From the NCBI GenBank assembly GCA_946402275.1, contig CAMIVY010000029.1:1-37447 (forward strand): a DNA stretch of 37,447 bases. The letters are read 5' to 3'. Below the pieces are notes generated by a model. The model saw only the letters and a list, made by a program, of their open reading frames with translations. It was not told the origin of the DNA and searched no databases. How positions within the stretch are numbered: the stretch's first letter is position 1; each line of letters begins with the position of its first letter. This DNA comes from an uncultured Prevotella sp. GTDB lineage: Bacteria; Bacteroidota; Bacteroidia; Bacteroidales; Bacteroidaceae. Below, in pieces: positions 18,047 through 26,534 of the stretch. The translations under genes were made by a program, and so were the position numbers.

Positions 18047-18996
18047 GCTACAATAAAGAAAGATACCACACGCTAAAGCAGACAGCTTACTACATACTTT
18101 TTGGTGTATGGTATGTGGTATCTCTATTGCCTATGTGGTTTCTGCATGGTATATCGTCGTTGATGTCAATTGTGTTGTTCTATGTGATACGTTATAGGCG
18201 TGATGTCGTACATGAGAATATAAAGAGTTCGTTTCCTGGAATGTCCCCGAGGAAGCGGTGGATGGTTGAGCGACGTTTCTATACCCACTTTTGTGACTTG
18301 CTGATGGAAAGCATAAAATACTTTTCCATGTCAAAAAAGACCTTGAAGAAACGTATGCGTTTCAAAGGCGTGGAACTGGTGGAGGAATCATGTCGTAAGG
18401 GACGGTCCTGTGGCGTTTTCTTAGGACATTACGGCAACTGGGAATGGATAAGCAGCATGCCTCTGTGGGTAGATTCCAAACTGTGTCTGTGCATGCAGTT
18501 GTACCATCCGTTGGAAAATTACGTTACAGACCAGCTGATTCTTTATGCGCGCAGCCGTTTCGGTGGCGTAAATGTTACGATGGATAAGTCGATAAAGTAT
18601 ATGGTGAACTATCGTCGCGAGGGTAAACCGCTTATTGTTGGCTTCATCTCCGATCAGGCTCCGTTCTGGGATAACATTTATTATTGGTCAGACTTCCTGC
18701 ATCATGAGACCCCGTGGTTTACAGGTGGTGAGCGCATCATGCAGAAGCTTGATATGGACGTCTATTATCTTGATGTACGTAGAATCCGTCGTGGCTATTA
18801 TGTGGCAGAGTACAAAATGATTACTGATGAACCGCAAAAGCAAGAGCAGTTCTGGATTACTCAGAAATATGGAGAAATGCTTGAGGCTACAATCCGGCGA
18901 GGACCTTCCTACTGGTTATGGAGTCATCGTCGTTGGAAGCGTACCAAGGAGGAATGGTTGAAGATTACACATGGCGGAATAAAACCAAAGAGCTGA
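18043..18996 (+). CDS. Lipid A late acyltransferase (LpxL/HtrB-like)
   Basis: Inner-membrane acyltransferase of 317 residues that adds a secondary acyl chain to lipid A from acyl-ACP. An N-terminal membrane anchor (about residues 14-50) is followed by the catalytic H-x4-E motif, H129 to E134 in LGHYGNWEW. The VGFISDQAPFWDNIYYW segment and the ending (SYWLWSHRRWKR) are standard for the LpxL/LpxM family. It is placed among LOS glycosyltransferases and coupled by overlaps on both sides (4 bases with GT32, 1 base, TGATG, with the LtaS-like gene). Sequence from here onward looks more A+T-rich than the msbA/GT25 stretch. Which acyl position it fills cannot be told. Confidence 0.9.
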   Translation: MSYNKERYHTLKQTAYYILFGVWYVVSLLPMWFLHGISSLMSIVLFYVIRYRRDVVHENIKSSFPGMSPRKRWMVERRFYTHFCDLLMESIKYFSMSKKTLKKRMRFKGVELVEESCRKGRSCGVFLGHYGNWEWISSMPLWVDSKLCLCMQLYHPLENYVTDQLILYARSRFGGVNVTMDKSIKYMVNYRREGKPLIVGFISDQAPFWDNIYYWSDFLHHETPWFTGGERIMQKLDMDVYYLDVRRIRRGYYVAEYKMITDEPQKQEQFWITQKYGEMLEATIRRGPSYWLWSHRRWKRTKEEWLKITHGGIKPKS

Positions 18997-20810
18997 TGGG
19001 ACGAATGAAAGTCTTCATATTTGTGTTCATCCTGTGGACACTCATTGGCTCCATCAGCAAAGTTTTTTTTCTGATGATATACCATTCACTATATGCTGAC
19101 GTGTCGTTTACGGAATTGACAGGGGTGCTATGGTATGGTCTGCGTCTTGATTTGGCATTAGGCGGCTATCTGACGCTTGTGCCGGGATTGGTATTGATTA
19201 TTACGTTGTGGTGGCAGGGCCGTTTGCTACATTGGATTTGGCAGGGCTATTCCGCTGTCGCTGCTTTTCTTGCTTCTTTAGCATATATCGCCAATCTTGG
19301 GCTTTATGGATATTGGGGATTTCCTCTTGACAATACTCCTTTACTGTATATTAAGACTTCACCTGCTGATGCGATGGCAAGTCTGACTTGGTGGCAACTC
19401 TGTTTGTCCGTTCTTGTTGTCATCATTGTGGCAATAGTATTATTTAAGGTGCAACCGCGTCTGCCGTATTTTAAGCAAAGTAATCTCTTTTTCCCCCGAC
19501 GCATTTTTCTGTCATTATTGTTGTTGATGATGGAGGTGGCATTGCTTTTGCCTATTCGCGGTGGAGTGGGAACCGGAACCAATCATACGGGTAGCGTTTA
19601 TTTCTCTAGCAATATCCGGCTGAACCATGCTGCCGTGAATCCCATATTTTGTTTTGTTGAGTCTGTTGTTCATCAGGAGGAGATTGGAACAAAATATCGG
19701 TTTATGAGTGACAAAGAAGCGTCAGAATTGTTTCAGGGAATGACTTATACACATCTGCGCAAAGACACACCACAGTTAACCTCAAGGCCTAATATAATAT
19801 TGATAGTACTAGAGAGCTTTTCTGATAGTCTTATGCAAATGAAGGGAATAATCCCCAATATGCAGAGACTTTCAAAAGAGGGATTGCATTTTACTGATTT
19901 TTATGCCAATAGTTTTCGTACTGACAGGGCGTTGGTGTCGATTCATAGCGGTTTGCCTGCACAGCCGACCATGAGTGTGATGGATATGCCTCGAAAGAGC
20001 ACCTCGCTACCATCGATAGCTGGAGTGTTGGCAAAAAACGGTTATCAGACAACGTTCTATTATGGAGGAGACATCAATTATAGTAATATGCGCTCGTACT
20101 TTATGGGCACAGGTTTTCAGGAGATTGTTTCTGATGTAGATTTCCCGGCTAAACAGCGTACGGGCAAATGGGGCGTGGCCGATGGTGTGGTTTATGACAG
20201 GATGCTGTCCGATATCAAGGCTGACATTTCTGGCAAGCCTTTCTTCCGCAGTATTATGACAGAAAGCAGCCATGAGCCTTTCGATGTGCCAGATTATCAG
20301 AAGATAAAGAATAGTCCTGTGCTTAATGCTTTTTCGTATGCAGACGATTGTTTAGGGCGCTTTATAGAGGGAGTTAAGGCATTGCCTTGTTGGAAGAATA
20401 CGTTGATAGCGATAGTTCCTGACCATCAGGGAGCATATCCGGACAATCCCGATAACTATCAGCTGTGGCGTTATAAGACGCCTTTTATCCTTCTTGGTGG
20501 CGTTATGGAAAAGGCTGCGACTTGTCATGTTATAGGTTCGCAAATAGATATCCCTGCCACGCTATTAGGTTTAGTTGGCATCGACCATAGCGAATTTCTG
20601 TATTCTAAAGATTTGCTTGATGCTGAGGCTCCTCATTTTGCTTTCTTCACCTTCCCGGATATGATGGGTTTGGTAACAGATAGCAGTAGTGTAATATACG
20701 ATAACACCATAGAAAGGGTGTATTCCTCAAAAGGACCTAACGGTAATGGACTAGTGAAAAAAGCTCAGGCTTATTTGCAAAAGTTATATGACGACATTGA
20801 CAAACGATAA
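18996..20810 (+). CDS. Second LtaS-like sulfatase-superfamily membrane enzyme
   Basis: A 604-residue protein with about five N-terminal membrane helices and a periplasmic sulfatase-fold domain. Landmarks are ILIVLESFSDS (Glu273), the nucleophile Thr309 in NSFRTDRALVSIHSG, the TTFYYGGDINYSNM segment and IVPDHQG (Asp476, His477). The Thr nucleophile places it with phosphoglycerol/phosphoethanolamine transferases rather than formylglycine sulfatases. It overlaps the acyltransferase stop by one base; the longer in-frame start at 18918 would overlap that gene by 79 bases and is rejected. Cotranscription with the acyltransferase points to lipid A or LOS as acceptor. Paralogous to the enzyme at 10015. 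Confidence 0.87.
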   Translation: MGRMKVFIFVFILWTLIGSISKVFFLMIYHSLYADVSFTELTGVLWYGLRLDLALGGYLTLVPGLVLIITLWWQGRLLHWIWQGYSAVAAFLASLAYIANLGLYGYWGFPLDNTPLLYIKTSPADAMASLTWWQLCLSVLVVIIVAIVLFKVQPRLPYFKQSNLFFPRRIFLSLLLLMMEVALLLPIRGGVGTGTNHTGSVYFSSNIRLNHAAVNPIFCFVESVVHQEEIGTKYRFMSDKEASELFQGMTYTHLRKDTPQLTSRPNIILIVLESFSDSLMQMKGIIPNMQRLSKEGLHFTDFYANSFRTDRALVSIHSGLPAQPTMSVMDMPRKSTSLPSIAGVLAKNGYQTTFYYGGDINYSNMRSYFMGTGFQEIVSDVDFPAKQRTGKWGVADGVVYDRMLSDIKADISGKPFFRSIMTESSHEPFDVPDYQKIKNSPVLNAFSYADDCLGRFIEGVKALPCWKNTLIAIVPDHQGAYPDNPDNYQLWRYKTPFILLGGVMEKAATCHVIGSQIDIPATLLGLVGIDHSEFLYSKDLLDAEAPHFAFFTFPDMMGLVTDSSSVIYDNTIERVYSSKGPNGNGLVKKAQAYLQKLYDDIDKR

Positions 20811-20816
20811 TAGAAG

Positions 20817-21644
20817 ATGATATTTGCCAGAGATAAAAGCCAGATGTGCAACAATCTGTTGCAGTATGCTCATGTTTATGCTTGGGGTAGGGAACATGGT
20901 CGAAAGGTATTGTCCATGCGCTTCAGCTATAAGTATCCATATTTTCATATTCAGCAAACCTCATTGACTAGTTTCCCTCTTTATGTGATAGCGAAGGCTT
21001 TAGCTGCCATCAAGTTGTTGCCAACTGCAAGTTTTAAGCATGCAGAGTGTGACCGCGAGGCTTTGGAATTGAAAATGTTACGCTGTCGGCATATTGTGGT
21101 TAGTGGCTGGTATGTCCGTTATTACGACCTTTTCCTGAAATATCGTCAGGAAATATGTGAATTATTTGCGATAGATGAACAGTATTCAATGCCTGTCAAA
21201 CAGAAAATGCAAGCAGCGGAAGGTTCTGCAAACCATATAGTCAGATTGGGTGTGCATATACGCCGTGGTGATTATTCCGTTTGGTGTAACGGGAAATTTT
21301 TTTATGATGACGACATCTATGCCCGGCATATCAATAAATTTGCGGAGATGCATGATAAAAGTGTTGTGCATGTTTATTTGTCATCCAATGACTCTTCTGT
21401 GACAGAGGAGCATTTTCAGCAGTTGTGCCCTAGGGTAAGTGTACATAATCTGAACGGAAGCGCACCTGAAGATTTGTTTATGCTCTCTGAATGCGACTTT
21501 ATAATTGGTCCTCCTAGCACTTTTTCTTTAGTAGCGGCGATGTATCGTGATGTTCCACTATATCGGATGGACACCTCGGATGTGGATGATATGACTGAAA
21601 GCACTTTTCGCTTGTTTGATTATTGGTTTAGAAGAATTATATAG
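20817..21644 (+). CDS. GT11-like (alpha-1,2-fucosyltransferase type) glycosyltransferase
   Basis: A 275-residue protein whose clearest signature is VHIRRGDYSVW (HIRRGDY at about residues 147-153), the GDP-fucose-binding HxRRGD motif. The N-terminal CNNLLQYAHVYAW replaces the GNQMFQYAFA segment of classical GT11 enzymes, and FIIGPPSTFSLVAAMY near the C-terminus matches the family's SxFSWWaA-type motif. It probably puts fucose, or a similar GDP-sugar residue, on the LOS chain. The divergent N-terminus leaves the sugar uncertain. It starts 6 bases after the LtaS-like gene and is 5 bases before the next one. Confidence 0.78.
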   Translation: MIFARDKSQMCNNLLQYAHVYAWGREHGRKVLSMRFSYKYPYFHIQQTSLTSFPLYVIAKALAAIKLLPTASFKHAECDREALELKMLRCRHIVVSGWYVRYYDLFLKYRQEICELFAIDEQYSMPVKQKMQAAEGSANHIVRLGVHIRRGDYSVWCNGKFFYDDDIYARHINKFAEMHDKSVVHVYLSSNDSSVTEEHFQQLCPRVSVHNLNGSAPEDLFMLSECDFIIGPPSTFSLVAAMYRDVPLYRMDTSDVDDMTESTFRLFDYWFRRII

Positions 21645-21649
21645 TAGAT

Positions 21650-22498
21650 ATGTCACAATTGCGTAAAATCAGATACCGTTTATTTGCTTGGAGACCATTC
21701 CCAAGGTTGCAACCGGCAGAAGAGCCGATTGATGTGGTGATACCTATCATTGCGAAGGATTTGAAAATCCTGCCACTATGTCTTGAGGGGGTACGCATGT
21801 GCGTGGCACACCCCATTAAGCAAATATATATTGTTGCACCAGCCCAGGATGAGATTGTTTGCTTCTGTGAGGAACACGGGTTGCAGTTCGTTGATGAAAG
21901 GGAGATTTTTGGATTCGGTCCTAACGACTTGAACCTTCAGGTCCAGAATGCCGATGGCTCTAAGAGCAATCGCAGCGGTTGGCTCTTTCAACAGTTCATC
22001 AAGCTGAGTGGCAGGGTCGGTACCTGTCAACACTATTTATGTATTGACGCTGATCACGTGCTGATACGTCCGCATGTGTTTCTCACAAATGATCATAAAA
22101 CGGTGTTTTATATGAGTTATGAAGAACACCAGCCTTACTATGACAACATCCATCAGCTATTACCAGGACTAAAATTACATCATCTGTCTTATGTTGACCA
22201 TAAGATGTTGTTCGATAAGGAACAATTGAAAAAGCTACATCAAGCTATCAATAAACAGTCTGGGGAATCTTGGACAGGTGCCATACTGAACAGCTATAAT
22301 AGGCATTGTCATGCCGGCTTCTCGGAGTTCGAGCTCTATGGCAATTTTGTGACGGAAAAAGTTTGCCGTCCTTGGCTGCAGAAGCGATTGCCATATAAAC
22401 GCTTGGCTGACTATGAGACGCTGAGGCGCAAATGGAGTGGCTCACGTTGGTCTCTGACGTTTCCCGACTATATGCGTCAGAACAAAGCACAAGTCTGA
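21650..22498 (+). CDS. DUF6492-like putative glycosyltransferase
   Basis: A 282-residue protein. The N-terminal half has an IDVVIPIIAKDLKILPLCLEGV opening like a GT-A nucleotide-binding fold and a CIDADHVLIRP motif with D133 and D135 as a DxD pair. Near the C-terminus SWTGAILNSYNRHCHAGFSEFELYG resembles the conserved block of DUF6492 proteins, which occur in glycan loci. It is the last gene of the run that begins with GT25; the next gene has its own promoter. The function as a transferase is inferred from the fold-type motifs and position; sugar and acceptor are unknown. Confidence 0.7.
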   Translation: MSQLRKIRYRLFAWRPFPRLQPAEEPIDVVIPIIAKDLKILPLCLEGVRMCVAHPIKQIYIVAPAQDEIVCFCEEHGLQFVDEREIFGFGPNDLNLQVQNADGSKSNRSGWLFQQFIKLSGRVGTCQHYLCIDADHVLIRPHVFLTNDHKTVFYMSYEEHQPYYDNIHQLLPGLKLHHLSYVDHKMLFDKEQLKKLHQAINKQSGESWTGAILNSYNRHCHAGFSEFELYGNFVTEKVCRPWLQKRLPYKRLADYETLRRKWSGSRWSLTFPDYMRQNKAQV

Positions 22499-22568
22499 AC
22501 CCTGTGTCCCGAAGCGTGATGTGGCTCGTCCTTTAGATGTAAGAAAACAGCATTTTTCTATGTATTTC

Positions 22569-22599
22569 TTTGAAATGTGGCAAAATATGGTTAACTTTG
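22569..22599 (+). promoter_or_regulatory. Promoter of the DxD glycosyltransferase gene
   Basis: TTTG (22569-22572), 19 bases, TAACTTTG (22592-22599) give a full Bacteroidetes consensus. Initiation near 22605 leaves a leader of about 18 bases before the ATG at 22624. The rest of the 125-base gap shows nothing else that I can name. Confidence 0.8.
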
Positions 22600-22623
22600 T
22601 AGCGTGTTAATCCATTCAACTTT

Positions 22624-23454
22624 ATGAATATTGTCTATTTTGTGTTAGGTGGTTCTACGGTTATCCACATGCAGGTGAACTTTTCCATCAGGACTTTTTT
22701 AGCGCAAAGAAGTGCTGATGATGTTGTTTATGTCGTAACAGACTCACCAGCCATGTATGCTGCTTTGCCCCATGTAACGACCATACTCATCACGCCGGAG
22801 CAGATTTGCGAGTGGCGAGGTCCTCACGACTTTTTTTGGCGGGTGAAAATCAAAGTGCTGCAAATGATTGCGCAGAAGTCGCCTGATAAGCCGATGATTT
22901 ACCTTGATGGTGATACTTATCTCTATAGCAGTCTCGATGAAATTAAAGCAAGGTTGAAGCAGGGACACGGCATGATGCATCTAGATGAAGGATGTCCTGG
23001 AGATATGAAACAAAAATCACAGATGATGTGGCAGACGGTGAATGGACGTACCTATGGAGGCGTGACAATTGGTAGGCAGCATCACATGTGGAACGCTGGC
23101 GTGGTGGCTATTCCTGCCGAACTGGTAGTGAAAGTGACAAACCTGGCACTTGCTGTGTGTGACGGCATGCTGGATGACGGGTCAGAGCCTGTTGTGGTGG
23201 AACAATATGCTTTATCTATAGCCCTTTATGAATCTGTAGTCCAGATGGAAGAGGCAAAAAGGTGGATAGGTCATTATTGGCACTATAAATACTATTGGAG
23301 CCGCTATATTGCTCATTTCTTTGTACGTTCCTATCGCCAAGGACAGGGTGTCGAGGATGAACTTCAGCGTATCCGGAAGACCAATCTGAAGCGAGTGCAT
23401 CAGTGGGTTCTCGTGAAACGTACTATTTCAAAACTCTTAGGAAGGATATACTAA
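22624..23454 (+). CDS. Putative glycosyltransferase with DxD motif (GT8-like)
   Basis: A 276-residue protein that begins MNIVYFVLGGSTVIHMQ and has MIYLDGDTYLYSSL with the DxD pair at D95 and D97, then MWNAGVVAIPA, a pattern seen in GT8-type retaining transferases. The C-terminal 60 residues are rich in aromatic and basic residues and may bind the membrane surface. It is transcribed alone from its own promoter and converges on the fusion gene 29 bases away. Membership in GT8 is tentative; glycosyltransferase activity is likely from motifs and setting. Confidence 0.7.
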   Translation: MNIVYFVLGGSTVIHMQVNFSIRTFLAQRSADDVVYVVTDSPAMYAALPHVTTILITPEQICEWRGPHDFFWRVKIKVLQMIAQKSPDKPMIYLDGDTYLYSSLDEIKARLKQGHGMMHLDEGCPGDMKQKSQMMWQTVNGRTYGGVTIGRQHHMWNAGVVAIPAELVVKVTNLALAVCDGMLDDGSEPVVVEQYALSIALYESVVQMEEAKRWIGHYWHYKYYWSRYIAHFFVRSYRQGQGVEDELQRIRKTNLKRVHQWVLVKRTISKLLGRIY

Positions 23455-23483
23455 TCTTTAAGCTGACTATAGTGAGGGCTTTG

Positions 23484-25391
23484 CTATAAGGCGAGCCTGA
23501 ATCCGACAAGGTCACGACGACGGCGTTGGTCATACATGAAGCGGTTTGTGGAACGGCAATAGCGCGGACTACAATCATAGCCCCCTCCACGGATGACGTG
23601 GAAATTACTGGAAGGCTTACTGGTGGGCGTCTTACGATACCAGTCTTCGCACCATTCCCAAACGTTGCCTGACATGTCATATAATCCTAGTTCGTTAGGC
23701 TTATATTGGGCAACAGGGACTGGTATTCGTTCCTTCATGTTCTTATATGCCACCTCGTTAATATTATTGCTGCCAGCATAGAGATAACCCTTAGATTTCC
23801 TTCCTCCACGGGCTGCATACTCCCATTCAGCTTCGGTAGGCAAACGGAAATGTGCACCTGTCAGTGCATTCAGCTTGCTGATGAACTCCTGGCACATATC
23901 GTAGGTGACATATTCTACAGGCCACTGTCCGTTGCCACGATGTCTGGAGCGGTTCTTGGGCATAACAGCTTCCCAGAGTTCCTGCGTGACCTCCGTCTCA
24001 CCCAAATAGAAATTATTGACAAGAACTTGGTGGCGTACCTCATCGGCATCGGCTAATGTGTCATGAGGGAGAGCTCCCATGGTGTATGTGCCGCCTTGCA
24101 CAAACAGCATCTTAAACTGAACGCCCTTTACGGTAAACACTTTGTTGGTTGGTCTTCGTTGAGCCATTGTACCTAACGGCAGTATTAACATTACCAGAGG
24201 CAAAATAACTTTTAACTCTATCTTTGAACTTTTTACTTCAGACATCTGACATCTTTCTGGTCCGATGGCCCACCAAATCATTCTGATCCAGCAGAAGAAA
24301 TAGGTATATACATCCAGCCAGAATGTCTTGTGAATAAACTCATGGAGCCAAGCTGGGCAAAGCACATCGGTAGGCAGGATGCAGAAATTGACTACTAATA
24401 GCCAGAATAGCGTCCAGTCTAACCAGGTACGTTGGGGACGGAGCCAGAAAGCCATAGCATAGAATGGCAATGTAATAATGTAAGTATGTGTCTCTGGACA
24501 GTCGCTAAACAGAATCATAAAGCCTGTCAGCACAGCCAATGCCTGAACGCGGAACTGGAAATCCTTCCATCGATTGTAGCGGGCAAAGAAGGCAATGCCG
24601 AGCAAAGCAAAGACAACAATCTGCACAAGTCGGTAGTTAGGAAGAAGAACTGGCTTCAGCCCTCGTGCAAAAAGGATGCCGATGAAGTCGGAATCGCTAT
24701 GGTGACTGGCTATCATGTCGAACATTTCTTGATACAGCACAAAGACGTTGTCAAAAGCAGTATTGATAGCAGGAAGCAGGATAAGAGCTGTTCCGCAAAG
24801 GATAGCATATCCAAAGTTACGCCACATCTTAGGATAGCAGAGAAGGATGGCTAGTTCGGCTGCTCCATACACCTTTGTCGTTGCAGAGAGCATGATAAGC
24901 AATACGGCCCAGAATCCTTTGCCGCGTTCAAGTAACGTGAAAGCAAAAATATAGATGTATGCCACAATGATGTTGTGCTGATAACAAAAAATGGTCTGTA
25001 AGACAACAGAAAGAAGGAACAGGAAAATCCAATGCCTATAGGGAGCCAGCTGTTTGGGGAGCGTCTTGATGGCTAGCGTGAAAAGAGCATAGTTTCCAAG
25101 ATTCCATACGTAGGGGCCTAACCACCAGGGAAGGTAGAATATAGGGGCAAAGATAACACTAAAGACAGGACTGTAGAGAAAATAGATACTATGCGCCTGG
25201 GCATATTCCAGGTTGTAAGGACTCAGTCCTTCCCAAAACATTCGGGTGGAGTCTTGATAGTCGAAATAGTTGGTGTTACGTCCACGAACGACTTCAAGTG
25301 TTGTAGCTAACAGGACAATGGCCAATCCCAGAAGGAAGACACAGGTGGGGGTGCTAAAAAACCACTTCAGTGCATTTGCTATTTTTTTCAT
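23484..25391 (-). CDS. GT87-like membrane glycosyltransferase fused to an FGE/sulfatase-modifying-factor domain
   Basis: A 635-residue protein in two parts. Residues 1 to about 380 are a polytopic GT87-like transferase, paralogous to the protein at 14028-15287 (shared KVYG and LPTD-type segments). Residues 383-635 form a complete FGE-sulfatase (SUMF1-like) protein: an internal Met383, a signal-peptide-like hydrophobic stretch (KVILPLVMLILPLGTMAQ), then VQGGTYTMG, ETEVTQELWEAVM, FRLPTEAEWEYAARGG, GNVWEWCEDW and the C-terminal RGG...GFR core. C607 and C612 have the spacing of the catalytic copper-binding cysteine pair of true formylglycine-generating enzymes. The joint consists of 7-base repeats (24206-24254). 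It could be a real fusion or two genes that lost the intervening stop; Met383 at 24245 could still start a separate protein. Last gene of the GT2-wecE operon. Confidence 0.8.
   Translation of the reverse strand: MKKIANALKWFFSTPTCVFLLGLAIVLLATTLEVVRGRNTNYFDYQDSTRMFWEGLSPYNLEYAQAHSIYFLYSPVFSVIFAPIFYLPWWLGPYVWNLGNYALFTLAIKTLPKQLAPYRHWIFLFLLSVVLQTIFCYQHNIIVAYIYIFAFTLLERGKGFWAVLLIMLSATTKVYGAAELAILLCYPKMWRNFGYAILCGTALILLPAINTAFDNVFVLYQEMFDMIASHHSDSDFIGILFARGLKPVLLPNYRLVQIVVFALLGIAFFARYNRWKDFQFRVQALAVLTGFMILFSDCPETHTYIITLPFYAMAFWLRPQRTWLDWTLFWLLVVNFCILPTDVLCPAWLHEFIHKTFWLDVYTYFFCWIRMIWWAIGPERCQMSEVKSSKIELKVILPLVMLILPLGTMAQRRPTNKVFTVKGVQFKMLFVQGGTYTMGALPHDTLADADEVRHQVLVNNFYLGETEVTQELWEAVMPKNRSRHRGNGQWPVEYVTYDMCQEFISKLNALTGAHFRLPTEAEWEYAARGGRKSKGYLYAGSNNINEVAYKNMKERIPVPVAQYKPNELGLYDMSGNVWEWCEDWYRKTPTSKPSSNFHVIRGGGYDCSPRYCRSTNRFMYDQRRRRDLVGFRLAL
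24206..24254 (-). repeat. 7-base-period repeat at the GT87/FGE junction
   Basis: On the minus strand AGATGTC stands twice, followed by TGAAGTA, AAAAGTT, CAAAGAT, AGAGTTA and AAAGTTA, with a one-base slip between the two AAAAGTT copies. This resembles the repeats that fill intergenic gaps elsewhere in the window, but here it is read through in frame and contains the ATG of Met383. Confidence 0.7.
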
Positions 25392-25399
25392 TGACTTTA

Positions 25400-26521
25400 T
25401 CAGAATTTAAATGCCAGCAATAGTTTGGTGATTCTGTCTATCTCTTCGTCTGTCAGTTCATAGAATAATGGCAGGCGTAATAGCGTGTCTGCATATCGAT
25501 CGCAGTTAGGCAGCGAACGGCCGTCATGCTTTCCTTCATAATACTTGCTAGAATGTAGAGGTAAATAATGGAAAGTAGTTTGAACACCATTGTTCTTCAG
25601 GTAATTCATCAGTTTAGTGCGTACCTCTAATGATGGGCAGAGCAGATAATACATATGATAGTTGTTGGTGGCATAAGCGGGAAGGTCGGGTAGGGAAATG
25701 CCACCTTCAATGTGTCCGCGCAATGCTTTGTCGTAACGTTCCCAAATATGGCGGCGCTTGCCCTGAATGTCTTCTAATTGCTCTAGTTGCGCCCATAAAT
25801 AGGCTGCGTTGAACTCAGATGGCAGGAAAGAAGAGCCGATGTCGCACCACCCGTATTTATTCACCATTCCACGATAGAATTCTGCACGATTGGTTCCTTT
25901 TTCCCAGATAATTTCTGCACGGCGTATGAAACGACTGTCGTTTGCAACGAACATTCCTCCTTCTCCACAATTGATGTTCTTTGTTTCATGGAACGAGAAG
26001 GCTGCCATGTGACCAATGCTTCCCAAGGGACGTCCTTTATAATAAGAGTCAATGGAGTGAGCAGCATCCTCAACCACAAGCAGATTGTGCTTTTGGGCAA
26101 GCGACATGATGGCATCCATATCACATGCAACACCTGCATAGTGAACCACAACGATGACTTTGGTTTTTTCGTTGATAAGGGCCTCTATCTGTTCTACTGT
26201 GATGTTGGGATTATCACAACCACTATCCGCAAAACGGATTTTTGCTCCTTCACGGATGAAAGCTATTGCTGATGATACAAAAGTATAGGAAGGAACAATA
26301 ACTTCATCTCCGGGTTTCAAGTCGCAAAGCATAGCGCACATCTCAAGGGCATCGGTTCCTGACGTGCACAACAGACACTTCTTGAAATCATAGCGTTTCT
26401 CGAAAAAGCCATGACATAGCTTAGTGAAGTCTCCGTTGCCAGACATGGTGGTGGAGTGGCACACCTCCTTGATGTAGCTGAGTTCACGTCCTGAACAATA
26501 GGGTTTGTTGAAGGGTATCAT
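25400..26521 (-). CDS. wecE: dTDP-4-amino-4,6-dideoxygalactose transaminase (WecE/RffA type)
   Basis: PLP-dependent sugar aminotransferase of the DegT/DnrJ/EryC1/StrS family, 373 residues. It resembles E. coli WecE over its whole length: MIPFNKP start, PGDEVIVPSYTFVS, VHYAGVACDMD, VVEDAAHSI, the PLP lysine K181 in SFHETKN, EKGTNRAEFYRG and LPLFYEL near the end. WecE converts dTDP-4-keto-6-deoxyglucose to dTDP-4-amino-4,6-dideoxygalactose (dTDP-Fuc4N) with glutamate. The dehydratase and nucleotidyltransferase that supply the substrate are not in this window. It lies between an ArnC-like GT2 (13-base gap) and the GT87-FGE fusion (8-base gap), so the amino sugar is probably used by these enzymes. 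Confidence 0.92.
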   Translation of the reverse strand: MIPFNKPYCSGRELSYIKEVCHSTTMSGNGDFTKLCHGFFEKRYDFKKCLLCTSGTDALEMCAMLCDLKPGDEVIVPSYTFVSSAIAFIREGAKIRFADSGCDNPNITVEQIEALINEKTKVIVVVHYAGVACDMDAIMSLAQKHNLLVVEDAAHSIDSYYKGRPLGSIGHMAAFSFHETKNINCGEGGMFVANDSRFIRRAEIIWEKGTNRAEFYRGMVNKYGWCDIGSSFLPSEFNAAYLWAQLEQLEDIQGKRRHIWERYDKALRGHIEGGISLPDLPAYATNNYHMYYLLCPSLEVRTKLMNYLKNNGVQTTFHYLPLHSSKYYEGKHDGRSLPNCDRYADTLLRLPLFYELTDEEIDRITKLLLAFKF

Positions 26522-26534
26522 ATTCTCTTAGCTG

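Noticed and set aside
18918..18995. Upstream start for the second LtaS-like gene
   Set aside because: It would overlap the acyltransferase by 79 bases; the TGATG junction at 18994-18998 is the normal coupled start and gives a protein that begins with its first membrane helix.
18996..20810. Formylglycine-type sulfatase
   Set aside because: No C/S-x-P-x-R motif is present at the nucleophile; Thr309 fits the phospho-head-group transferase branch.
23455..23483. Possible terminator between the converging DxD transferase and fusion genes
   Set aside because: Only a weak CTATAG/CTATAA similarity is seen, without a stable stem or T tract.
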